DNA of 64,000 nt from Armatimonadota bacterium (GTDB taxonomy: Bacteria > Armatimonadota > Fimbriimonadia > Fimbriimonadales > Fimbriimonadaceae), in contig JACRPN010000005.1 in NCBI GenBank assembly GCA_016223145.1, positions 277,864 through 341,863 of the forward strand, in the 5' to 3' direction. The stretch's first letter is position 1. Every line of letters begins with the position of its first letter. This document shows, piece by piece, positions 15,536-23,361 of this stretch. The position numbers were made by a program, and so were the translations under genes. The notes under the pieces were generated by a model, which made no database searches, was not told the DNA's origin, and saw only the letters and a program-made list of their open reading frames with translations.

Positions 15536-17053
15536 GTGGGCATGAGCGCACGAGCGACCGCGAACCGCGTGCTCTTCATGAACACGCTCGCCTTCACCGT
15601 CTGTTTCGCCGTCTGGACCCTTTACGGCGTCCTCATCACCTTCATCGCTGACAACGGCCTCATCCCGCTCGACAAGGCCCAGATCGGGTGGCTGCTCGGC
15701 ATCCCCGTCCTGTCCGGCTCGCTGATCCGGCTGCCCGTCGGGATGCTCTGCGAACGGTTTGGCGGCAAGCCGGTCTACATCGGCGTGATGATCTTCTCGG
15801 CCATCTCCGTGTTCATGGTCAGCTACGCCAACAGCTTCGTCGGGCTCTTTTGGGGTGGCCTCGCCTTCGGCATTTCAGGCACGTCGTTTGCCGTCGGGAT
15901 CGCCTATTCCTCGATCTGGTTCCCCAAGAAGAGCCAAGGCACAGCGCTGGGCATCTTCGGCATGGGAAACGCCGGTTCTGGCGTCACCAGCCTGGGCGCT
16001 CCGCTCATTCTCAAGTCGCTCACGAACAACGGCGCAAACCCGGACAACTGGCGGCAGCTGCCTCAGATCTATGCCGCGGCGATGGCTGCGATGGTCGTGC
16101 TCTTCGCGCTATTCACCGTTCATCGCAAGGACGAAGCCGCGGCGCAGAAGTCTTGGGTGTCCATGCTCGAGCCGCTCAAAGACGTTCGTGTTTGGCGGTT
16201 TGGCCTTTACTATTTCCTGGTCTTCGGGGCGTTCGTCGCGCTCAGCCAATGGCTCATCCCGTACTACCTCAACGTCTATGGCATGAGCCTGGCGACCGCC
16301 GGTCTGATGGCCTCGGTTTTCAGCCTGCCCTCCGGCATCATCCGTTCGCTGGGCGGGTGGATTTCCGACCGCTTCGGCGCGCGAACCACGATGTATTGGG
16401 TGCTCAGCACCTGTGCCCTGTTCTTCTTTCTGTTGGTTGCTCCAAGGATGCGCGTGACGGCTCCCGGCGAAGGGATCCTTGCCGACCGGGCCGGCACCGT
16501 CGCCAGCGTCTCGAACGACCTGATCGTCGTCGAAGGAAAATCCGGGAAACAGGAATACAAGCTGACGCCCCAAACGATGGTTCACCTGGACGTCGATGAG
16601 GGCAACCTCGTGTTCCCGACCTTCACCAACTGGCATAAGCCCGCCGCGAAAGTCGGGGACAAGGTCAAAAAGCGCACCCTGCTCGCCAGCGGCGTGACGG
16701 AGGCCTACTTCCAGGCCAACGTTTGGATCTTCACGGCGTTCGTTTTCCTGGCGGGAATCATGATGGGCATTGGCAAGGCTGCCGTGTACCGGCACATTCC
16801 GGACTACTTCCCTCATGACGTCGGGGTTGTGGGCGGCATCGTGGGCGTCATCGGAGGTCTGGGCGGGTTCATCTGTCCGATCCTCTTTGGTTACATGCTG
16901 AAGTGGACCGGCCTCTGGACCACTTGCTGGATATTCTTGGGCCTGATCTCGGTCGTTTGCCTGGTCTGGATGCACCTTGTCATCCTCAAGATGACGCGGA
17001 ACATGAACCCGGCGGGCCCGCTCGACAGGCCTGAAGGTGAGCCGACATCCTGA
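15536..17053 (+). CDS. NarK-type nitrate/nitrite transporter with a soluble insert
   Basis: 505 aa from GTG at 15536 (GGAGGA ends 11 nt upstream); ATG at 15542 is the alternative. MFS fold with NNP-family features: GRLPVGM-like loop (LIRLPVGMLCERFGG), GISGTSFAVGIAYSSIWFPKK and FGMGNAGSGVTSLGAP, and a second-half signature VVGGIVGVIGGLGGF. Imports nitrate or exchanges nitrate for nitrite across the inner membrane. Residues about 303-395 are an extra hydrophilic domain (GTVASVSNDLIVVEG ... GDKVKKRTLLASG) between two membrane helices. It reads like a small beta-barrel/biotinyl-lipoyl-like domain and is absent from ordinary NarK. Confidence 0.9.
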   Translation: MGMSARATANRVLFMNTLAFTVCFAVWTLYGVLITFIADNGLIPLDKAQIGWLLGIPVLSGSLIRLPVGMLCERFGGKPVYIGVMIFSAISVFMVSYANSFVGLFWGGLAFGISGTSFAVGIAYSSIWFPKKSQGTALGIFGMGNAGSGVTSLGAPLILKSLTNNGANPDNWRQLPQIYAAAMAAMVVLFALFTVHRKDEAAAQKSWVSMLEPLKDVRVWRFGLYYFLVFGAFVALSQWLIPYYLNVYGMSLATAGLMASVFSLPSGIIRSLGGWISDRFGARTTMYWVLSTCALFFFLLVAPRMRVTAPGEGILADRAGTVASVSNDLIVVEGKSGKQEYKLTPQTMVHLDVDEGNLVFPTFTNWHKPAAKVGDKVKKRTLLASGVTEAYFQANVWIFTAFVFLAGIMMGIGKAAVYRHIPDYFPHDVGVVGGIVGVIGGLGGFICPILFGYMLKWTGLWTTCWIFLGLISVVCLVWMHLVILKMTRNMNPAGPLDRPEGEPTS

Positions 17054-17139
17054 CCGCAGCAGGCTCCACGCACGACTCAAGCGGAGCGGTTTGCCAATTG
17101 GACCGCCCCGCTTGACTTCGGGCGACCAATCCTGCTCCG

Positions 17140-17155
17140 TATGACGGTTGTCATA
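17140..17155. promoter_or_regulatory. Perfect operator-like inverted repeat, Crp/Fnr type, site 4
   Basis: TATGAC-GGTT-GTCATA, both 6-bp arms identical to site 1 with an unrelated spacer. It is centred about 57 nt before the ATG at 17205 of the second transporter gene. Confidence 0.8.
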
Positions 17156-17204
17156 GCCCCATCTGGCCCACGGCTTGACAATGAACCTAAGAGGTCACGC
17201 ACTT

Positions 17205-18548
17205 ATGGCAACCGAACGACGCCCCTCCGCCACTTGGCTCCCATCCTGGAATCGCGACGACGACGCGTTTATGGAGGCGCAGGGCTTTCGCATTGCCTGG
17301 CGCACGATGTGGATCACGACGTTCTGTCTGATCCTGTCGTTCTCGACCTGGTTCATGGTCAGTGTGATGGCGGTTCGCCTTCAGGGCATCGGCTTCAAGC
17401 TGGATGCCGGCCAGCTCTTCTGGCTCACCGCAATGCCTGGGCTCGCAGGCGGCACGCTTCGCATCATCCACACCTTCCTCATTCCGATTGTGGGCACGCG
17501 CCACACCATCGCGTTCTCCACCATCCTGCTGCTCTTACCCTGCATCGGCTGGTCCATGGCCGTGCAGAACCCGAACACACCCTACAGCACCCTGCTAATG
17601 CTGGCGTTCCTGGCGGGCCTTGGCGGCGGCAACTTCTCCTCGTTCATGCCGAGCACCAGCCTCTTCTTCCCGAAGCGATTGCAGGGCACGGCACTCGGCA
17701 TCCAGGCGGGCGTGGGCAACTTCGGGGTCAGCGTGGCGCAGTTCCTCATTCCGTGGGTCATCGGGCTCTCGATGTTCGCAAGCGTCGTGGGCGCGCCCCA
17801 GAACTTCACCAAGGCGGGCAAGACCACCCAAATCTATCTGCAGACCGGCGCGCTTATCTGGGCGCCTTTCATCGTGGTCGCCGCACTCATCGCCTGGTTC
17901 GGCCTCAAGAGCGTCCCGACCGCCAAGGCATCGTTGGCCCAGCAGACCGACATCTTCAAGAACAAGCACACCTGGCTGATGACCTCGCTGTACATCATGA
18001 CCTTCGGCTCGTTCTCCGGCTTTTCGGCGGCGTTCCCGCTGATGATCAAAGAACTCTACGCCAAGTTTCCGGATGGGCCCGACCCCCTAAAGTACGCCTT
18101 CCTTGGCCCGCTGGTGGGTGCTGCGTCCCGTGTGCTTTTCGGGCCGATCAGCGACAAACTCGGCGGTGCGAGGGTCACCCAGGTGTCTGGCATCGGAATG
18201 CTGCTCTGCGCTCTTGCGGTAAGCAAATACGTTCACCCGACGAGCCTGGAGGAGTTCGGCCCCTTCCTGTGGCTGATGCTCGGCATCTTCTTCTTCTCCG
18301 GGGTCGGCAACGCCTCGACCTTTAAGCAGATGCCGATGATCTTTGAGGCGCGCCAAGCCGGCGGCGTGATTGGCTGGACGTCGGCAATCGCCGCCTACGG
18401 CCCGTTCATCTTCTCGGTGCTGATCGGGGCCTCGATCAAAGGGAGCTGGACCGCTTCGTTCTTCTATGGCGTGGCCGCCTTCTACCTGTTCAATCTGGCG
18501 ATCAACGCCTACTACTATGGACGCAAGGGCGCCGAAAAGCCCTGCTGA
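17205..18548 (+). CDS. NarK-type nitrate/nitrite transporter
   Basis: 447 aa from the ATG at 17205, chosen because AAGAGGT lies about 10 nt upstream; in-frame TTG 17175 and ATG 17181 lack an RBS. Twelve predicted helices. The nitrate signature AGLGGGNFSSFMPSTSLFFPK is followed by GIQAGVGNFGVSVAQF, and the second half has FFSGVGNASTFKQMP. It is a single-domain NNP porter without the insert found in its neighbour. The two transporters are not close duplicates, so a symporter/antiporter division of labour is plausible. nnrS starts 7 nt downstream. Confidence 0.93.
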   Translation: MATERRPSATWLPSWNRDDDAFMEAQGFRIAWRTMWITTFCLILSFSTWFMVSVMAVRLQGIGFKLDAGQLFWLTAMPGLAGGTLRIIHTFLIPIVGTRHTIAFSTILLLLPCIGWSMAVQNPNTPYSTLLMLAFLAGLGGGNFSSFMPSTSLFFPKRLQGTALGIQAGVGNFGVSVAQFLIPWVIGLSMFASVVGAPQNFTKAGKTTQIYLQTGALIWAPFIVVAALIAWFGLKSVPTAKASLAQQTDIFKNKHTWLMTSLYIMTFGSFSGFSAAFPLMIKELYAKFPDGPDPLKYAFLGPLVGAASRVLFGPISDKLGGARVTQVSGIGMLLCALAVSKYVHPTSLEEFGPFLWLMLGIFFFSGVGNASTFKQMPMIFEARQAGGVIGWTSAIAAYGPFIFSVLIGASIKGSWTASFFYGVAAFYLFNLAINAYYYGRKGAEKPC

Positions 18549-18555
18549 GCTGCCA

Positions 18556-19917
18556 ATGAGATCGCAGTCCCTTCAATCCCTGCGCGTCATGCCCAACCGC
18601 TCTGCCCTAGCGGAAGGGCTGGCGCGCGCCAGCGTCGAGATCTATCGGCCGTTTTTCCTGGCAGGGGTGATCTCCGTTCTGACAGCCGGATGCCTGCTTG
18701 GGGCGGTCGCGCTGCTGGGCATCGCCCTGAACGGAAGCTACACCGCCAGCGCGTGGACACCCTACGTCCTCGCCCACGCTAACTCGCAAGTTTATGGGTG
18801 GGTGGGCTTCTTCGTCATGGGTTTCGCGCTGCAGCAGCACGCCCCGACCGTGGCCAAGAATGCCCTCTTCGAGCGGCTTGCGGCCATCTCGCTCGTCCTG
18901 ATGGCGGTTGGGATCGGTGTCCGGTTCGCCGCTGAGCCCCTCAGCAATGCCGATCCAGGAATCTGGGTCCCCATTGGTGTGGCCTCCTGCATCCTGCAGA
19001 CAATCTCAGTGTTCCTCTTCATGGGCAATATCGCCGTCACCCGGCATCGAAGCGGCCCGATGACCTGGCAGACGGCGCTTGTGTTTGCCTCCATGTTCTG
19101 GCTAGTCGTCATCGCCCTCGCAGAGCCTTACTTCTTCGCAGAGACCCACGGAGGCAGCCCGCAGGAGCGGGTCCTGTTCATCGCCGAGTGGTTCCCGCCC
19201 TATCGAGAGGCTCAATTCCTAGGCTTCGTCACCATGATGATCTTTGGTGTGGCCTGCGTCAAGATGAGCTCTTGCTTTGGCGCTGAAGGCGCTAATCCAA
19301 GACAGGGCCTGCTGGGATTCGGTTTGTGGCAGGCCGGTCTGCTGGCCCGGATGGCGGGTTGGGTCCTGGCGTTTCGCCAAGACCTTCGGCCGGATAGCCT
19401 GCTGGTCTACCGATCAGGAGGGTTGCTGCTCGCCGCGGGCGCGGTCTTCCTGATCGCCTCGACCCAGATGTTTCGGCGTCTCCAGTTTGCGGCGCCTTCC
19501 CACAAGTTCGTGCGAGGGGCATTCACCTGGCTGCTGATCGGTGGGCTGCTTATGGCCGTTGAGCCGCTGCATCTCGCCCAGATCGGCCAGCCATTCTCGC
19601 ACGCCTATACCGGCGCGATCCGTCACGCGGTAACCGTCGGGTTTATCAGCCAGATGATCCTCGGTGTTGGAATGCACGTGGTGGCGCGCATGAACGACAT
19701 GCCGGCAGAACAGGAGCGCCAGCTCTGGGCGTCCTTTTGGCTGCTGAACATAGGGAACGCACTGCGCGTCGCGCTGGAGATCGGCACCGATTATTCCGGA
19801 AGCATGTTCCTGCCGATGGGCTTCACGGGCTTCATCGAACTCACCGGCCTCCTCCTTTGGGGAGGCTATGTCGCGAAAGTCATGCTTGATTCGAGGAGGC
19901 TCAGTCGTGCAAGCTGA
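18556..19917 (+). CDS. nnrS: NnrS-family haem-copper membrane protein
   Basis: 453 aa from ATG 18556; ATG 18589 is possible and neither has a strong RBS. Starts with the NnrS-type block YRPFFLAGVISVL, then LAHANSQVYGWVGFFVMGFAL, and is membrane-embedded throughout, with conserved-looking His in helices (EPLHLAQIGQPFSHAYTGAIRHA, LGVGMHVVARM). NnrS proteins protect cells from NO-derived stress and sit in NnrR/DNR-type regulons. It is in one transcript with the NarK gene and overlaps the start of the regulator gene, so it fits nitrite/NO defence during nitrate respiration. Confidence 0.88.
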   Translation: MRSQSLQSLRVMPNRSALAEGLARASVEIYRPFFLAGVISVLTAGCLLGAVALLGIALNGSYTASAWTPYVLAHANSQVYGWVGFFVMGFALQQHAPTVAKNALFERLAAISLVLMAVGIGVRFAAEPLSNADPGIWVPIGVASCILQTISVFLFMGNIAVTRHRSGPMTWQTALVFASMFWLVVIALAEPYFFAETHGGSPQERVLFIAEWFPPYREAQFLGFVTMMIFGVACVKMSSCFGAEGANPRQGLLGFGLWQAGLLARMAGWVLAFRQDLRPDSLLVYRSGGLLLAAGAVFLIASTQMFRRLQFAAPSHKFVRGAFTWLLIGGLLMAVEPLHLAQIGQPFSHAYTGAIRHAVTVGFISQMILGVGMHVVARMNDMPAEQERQLWASFWLLNIGNALRVALEIGTDYSGSMFLPMGFTGFIELTGLLLWGGYVAKVMLDSRRLSRAS

Positions 19918-20644
19918 ACACCTAATGGCCGATGGTAGATTGAGAGACGATCGCCCGAGCGTTCGGGTAGCGATTGAGTCCTGCACCATCCTGAACGCCC
20001 TGTCTCAAGTGGAGCGCGATTCGCTGGAGCAAGGCTGCTTCATGGCCTATGCCAACCGTGGCGAGTCGATCTGGCTCGCGGGGTCGCCTTCCGAATTCTC
20101 AGGAATCGTCGCTTCGGGCTTCGTCAAGCTCACGCGCACGACACCGCACGGGCAGGAGGTGGCAGTGGACCTCCTGGGTCCGGGCCAGGCGTTCGGCCTC
20201 TTGATCGCCATCGAGGGCCGGCCGTTTCCGCTCAACGCCGTTGCGGTCACGAGTTGCTGGTACCTGAAGATTCCCACGCGCGTGCTCATGCCGATCTATC
20301 ACGCCAGCTCTCCCTTTAAGGACCAAATCGTGCACACGATTGGCCCCCGGCTCAGGCAAGCCCACCAGATGATGTCCCGGCTTTCGAGCGGCACGGTTGA
20401 AGAGCGCATCGCGGCCGTCCTTTTGATCCTCGCCGACAACTACGGGCTTCACAAGGGCGACAAGGCTCGGCTGAAGGTCCCCTTAACCAGGCAGGAAGTT
20501 GGCGAGATGGCGGGCACGACGGTGGAGACGACGATCCGCGTGATGAGCAAGTGGCAAAAGGACGGGCTCGTAACGACCCAGCGCCAGATCATCACGATCT
20601 GCTCGGTGAGCCAACTCGAGCGGCTCCTGAGCGAACACGCTTAG
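19907..20644 (+). CDS. Crp/Fnr-family transcription regulator
   Basis: 245 aa from GTG at 19907, chosen because GAGGAGG lies 7 nt upstream. It overlaps the nnrS end by 11 nt. A cyclic-nucleotide-like sensor domain (GESIWLAGSPSEFSGIVASGFVKLTR ... GLLIAIEGRPFPLNAV) is followed by a winged HTH (LTRQEVGEMAGTTVETTIRVMSKWQ). The recognition helix keeps the Glu and Arg of FNR (VETxxR) but has Ile where FNR has Ser212. The FNR N-terminal Cys cluster is absent, so it is DNR/NnrR-like rather than an oxygen-sensing Fe-S protein. It is the natural candidate to bind the four TATGAC-N4-GTCATA sites. Confidence 0.9.
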   Translation: MQAEHLMADGRLRDDRPSVRVAIESCTILNALSQVERDSLEQGCFMAYANRGESIWLAGSPSEFSGIVASGFVKLTRTTPHGQEVAVDLLGPGQAFGLLIAIEGRPFPLNAVAVTSCWYLKIPTRVLMPIYHASSPFKDQIVHTIGPRLRQAHQMMSRLSSGTVEERIAAVLLILADNYGLHKGDKARLKVPLTRQEVGEMAGTTVETTIRVMSKWQKDGLVTTQRQIITICSVSQLERLLSEHA

Positions 20645-21012
20645 GCCGTCCTTGACGCGTCGGCTGCGACGGAGCGCAGGGGAGGACGCGGCTGAATCGC
20701 GCTTCTCAACACCTGGCACGCCTCCGGGGTGCAGGCGATGGGTGCCCCCGGATCCATCGGTGTCGTTCCGACCGGTGGGGATCAGGAGACTTCCGCTCAA
20801 CCCCTGGATACCCTCTGCTGACCCCGGCAGGGCCCGTTGAGAAAGGTGTAGCCCAGGCGGCCCGACTGGGCGATTTCGGTTCAGCAACTGTAGAGCGCAA
20901 AGCCTCCGTTTCTCAACATTCGCCGGTGGGGTCGCGAGGCATACGCTAGACCGGAGGGTCGCAGAAGGCGATCTCCGTTGGGTGTCGTTGTACAAGGGCT
21001 TGGCTAGCTTTA
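20645..21012. other. Gap between regulator gene and tmRNA
   Basis: About 370 bp with no credible gene. It contains short palindromic pieces such as GCCCAG...CTGGGC (20851-20871) and a CTCAACACC/TCTCAAC style text similar to 31430-31520, suggesting a degraded relative of the hairpin island there. Confidence 0.45.
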
Positions 21013-21040
21013 GGGCGCCCTGAGCCTTCCCAGAGCGCCC
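21013..21040 (-). terminator. Hairpin just downstream of tmRNA
   Basis: GGGCGC and GCGCCC arms flank a 16-nt loop, 8 nt beyond the tmRNA 3' CCA on the minus strand. There is no U-run, so termination is only likely. Confidence 0.5.
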
Positions 21041-21047
21041 CGAAATC

Positions 21048-21398
21048 TGGTGGAGGCGGGGGGAGTTGAACCCCCTTCCAAAACCGTCGCCCCGATAGCT
21101 ACCACGAGCGTCTCCCCTGTACTTTTTCTCGGCGGCGATCTCTCCCGGGGTCGGCTGATCGACGCTCAGTTCGGTTCTTTTTCGAGGCCTTCGCTACGAA
21201 CAGAAGCTGGGCCCTTATCCGGATTTAGCGACGCCCTTAGCCCCCCTACCGGCTCGCAGGGTTAGGACGCGCGGTCGTATTACGCCGCGTAAGCGAAGTT
21301 TGTGTTCGCAGTTGCTTTTTTCCCGCTTTTTACGAGGCCAGCGGGTCCTCGGCTCGCAACCGTCGGTCGAACCGGCTCTGTCGAGCCCGTTCGCCCCC
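21048..21398 (-). ncRNA. ssrA: tmRNA
   Basis: About 351 nt. The 5' end GGGGGCGAACGGGCTCGACAG and the 3' end CGCCTCCACCA pair as a 7-bp acceptor stem (one G-U). A T-arm with GGGGG/CCCCC and loop TTCAACT lies next to the CCA, which is genome-encoded. The internal open frame gives the degradation tag ATANTNFAYAA then TAA, codons 21315-21280 on the minus strand. The Ala-Ala end needed for ClpXP/ClpAP is present. Function is ribosome rescue with SmpB. Confidence 0.96.
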
Positions 21399-21408
21399 AG
21401 TCGTCATC

Positions 21409-21414
21409 ATTATA
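21409..21414 (-). promoter_or_regulatory. Candidate -10 box of ssrA
   Basis: Perfect TATAAT on the minus strand, ending 10 nt before the mature 5' end. No convincing -35 hexamer is seen at 16-18 nt upstream. Confidence 0.55.
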
Positions 21415-21591
21415 GAACGTCGGTACTCTGCCCATGGTTCCGCAACTTTGCCGGTTGCTGGCTGGAACGATCAAGAAGCGCTGGATTCCAGTTCCTTTAC
21501 ACAATTGGGAAGTATTCCCGGCTTCAATTGGTGCTAAAGTAGCCTAAAGCGTGCTCGCGTGCGATGTCGCGCTGTTCGGAGGCCATTGGTC

Positions 21592-23202
21592 ATGAAACGG
21601 GCTTTATTTGTTCTCTTGTCGGCGGCTGTGGCTGCCACCGCCCTCTCGCAAAGTGGTGACTTCGTGCCAGGCCAGATTGTGGTCCGGTTCAAGCCAAACA
21701 CCCAGATAGCTCAACTGGTTCTCAACGCCAAGACCGGCGCCAAGGTCGTTCGCAGCGTCGAAGGGCTGGACATCGTCGCATTGCAGCTGCCCACCGCCTT
21801 AGGCGTGAACCAGGCCATCAAGACCTACGCCAGCCAGAAAATCGTCAAGTATGCCGAACCCAATGCCGTCTACTATGCCGACTTCACGCCAAACGACTCG
21901 CTGTTTGCCCAGCAGTACGCCCACAAGCGAATCCAGACCGAGCTGGCCTGGGACATTACGCAGGGGCTCAATACCGTCAAGATCGCCGTCATCGACACGG
22001 GCTGCGACATCAACCACCCTGACCTGATGGGCAAAGTGTTGCCGGGACATGACTTCGCAAACAACGACGATACGGTTGAGGACAACCAGGGGCATGGGAC
22101 GCACGTCAGTGGCGACGCCGCCGCCTCAACCAACAACTCAATGGGAGTCGCGGGGCCCGGATTCAATTGTATGGTTCTCCCGGTCAAGGCTAGCGAGTTT
22201 GGAGGCTTTACCGAGGACGCCATTATCAACTCCATCAAATGGGCCGCCGATCAAGGCGCCCACGTCATCAATATGAGCTTTGGTGGCTGGTTCCCATCGC
22301 AAGCAATTGAAGATGCCTGCAACTACGCTTGGGCCAAGGGCTCCGTGCTCGTAGCGGCGGCTGGTAACGACCCGGTGACCGACAAGCACTACCCCGCAGC
22401 CTATCCGGTCTGCATCGCCGTGGCGGCTTCGGACCAGTTTGACCGACAGTCCGACTTTACGACCTACGGCGACTGGGTGGACGTGGCGTCTCCGGGTGTG
22501 GCGATCCTCAGCACCACGGTGGGCGGCGGCTACGAGGCCTGGGATGGCACTTCGATGGCCTCGCCGGTCTGCGCGGGTGTGGTCGGCCTGATCTGGTCGG
22601 TCGCCCCTTCCTTCACGAACACCCAGATCCGTGCCCTCCTAGAGGACAACACGGACTTTGTGGGGAACTGGGTGGCTCACGGCAGGATCAACGCTTACAA
22701 GGCCGTCCTGGCAGCGCCGATCTATGTGACAGAGCCAATCCCATCGACTGCTATCGCCGTGGCGCAGGGGACGTACCTCTCCGGCGATCTCGCGACGCTG
22801 CCTACGGTGGATGACTACCTGTATCGCGTCGCCACCGTGTTCCAGAGAGGAGTCGGCTATGCGGCGACCGTCAACGTGACGTTCGATGGCGAGCCTCTGA
22901 GCGATGAAGTGAAGGGCATGACCCTGAACATCAACGCCAAAGGCGGCTCCGTATCGACGGGCATGATCTATCTGTGGGATCGAACCAAGAGCAGGTACGT
23001 CTGGATGAAGTCGTTCCCGATGGGTGTCAATTCAACGTCGATCACGACGAGCATCGAACTGCCGAAGCCCCTTTCGAAGTGGGTGGACGCCAACGGCGTG
23101 TGCAAGGTCTCCCTGCGCGCCGTTGTGCCGCAGCGGCTGGGCCAGTCGTTCGTCTTCAGCATCGACCGCGCCGAACTGACAAGAAAGATCCTCGTCCAGT
23201 AA
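21592..23202 (+). CDS. Secreted subtilisin-like serine protease (S8)
   Basis: 536 aa from ATG 21592; 11 upstream in-frame codons are excluded because MKRALFVLLSAAVAATALSQ is a textbook signal peptide. A prodomain-like region (FVPGQIVVRFKPN ... AVYYADFTPND) precedes the catalytic domain with Asp in AVIDTGCDINHPD, His in GHGTHVSGDAA and Ser in WDGTSMASPVCAG. This arrangement resembles thermitase/fervidolysin proteases. After the catalytic domain comes about 120 residues of beta-sandwich (VFQRGVGYAATVNV ... FVFSIDRAEL) that is similar to the C-terminus of the next gene product. Likely an extracellular scavenging protease. Confidence 0.95.
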   Translation: MKRALFVLLSAAVAATALSQSGDFVPGQIVVRFKPNTQIAQLVLNAKTGAKVVRSVEGLDIVALQLPTALGVNQAIKTYASQKIVKYAEPNAVYYADFTPNDSLFAQQYAHKRIQTELAWDITQGLNTVKIAVIDTGCDINHPDLMGKVLPGHDFANNDDTVEDNQGHGTHVSGDAAASTNNSMGVAGPGFNCMVLPVKASEFGGFTEDAIINSIKWAADQGAHVINMSFGGWFPSQAIEDACNYAWAKGSVLVAAAGNDPVTDKHYPAAYPVCIAVAASDQFDRQSDFTTYGDWVDVASPGVAILSTTVGGGYEAWDGTSMASPVCAGVVGLIWSVAPSFTNTQIRALLEDNTDFVGNWVAHGRINAYKAVLAAPIYVTEPIPSTAIAVAQGTYLSGDLATLPTVDDYLYRVATVFQRGVGYAATVNVTFDGEPLSDEVKGMTLNINAKGGSVSTGMIYLWDRTKSRYVWMKSFPMGVNSTSITTSIELPKPLSKWVDANGVCKVSLRAVVPQRLGQSFVFSIDRAELTRKILVQ

Positions 23203-23216
23203 GCAGTCCCAGCAAA

Positions 23217-23248
23217 CGCGCCCGCGGAAAAAGGCTTCCGCGGGCGCG
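23217..23248 (+). terminator. Strong GC-rich hairpin after the protease gene
   Basis: A perfect 13-bp stem, CGCGCCCGCGGAA with TTCCGCGGGCGCG, and a 6-nt loop begin 14 nt after the stop. A weak T-containing tail (TATTGCT) follows. The best terminator candidate in the window. Confidence 0.75.
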
Positions 23249-23361
23249 TATTGCTGTCTGGATGCTTTGAACGGGTGAACTGGTATTCTCAGCCCATCTC
23301 CGCGGGCAACGGGTTGCTCATTGCCATCTGCGGGATCAGTTGAAGGTATTCAGGGTCGTTC

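Noticed and set aside
19907-20644. Oxygen-sensing FNR with a 4Fe-4S cluster
   Set aside because: The N-terminal Cys cluster is missing; four Cys are scattered and not arranged like FNR.
21048-21090. A separate tRNA at the T-arm-like sequence
   Set aside because: The T-arm and CCA belong to the tmRNA acceptor domain; no anticodon arm at tRNA distance.
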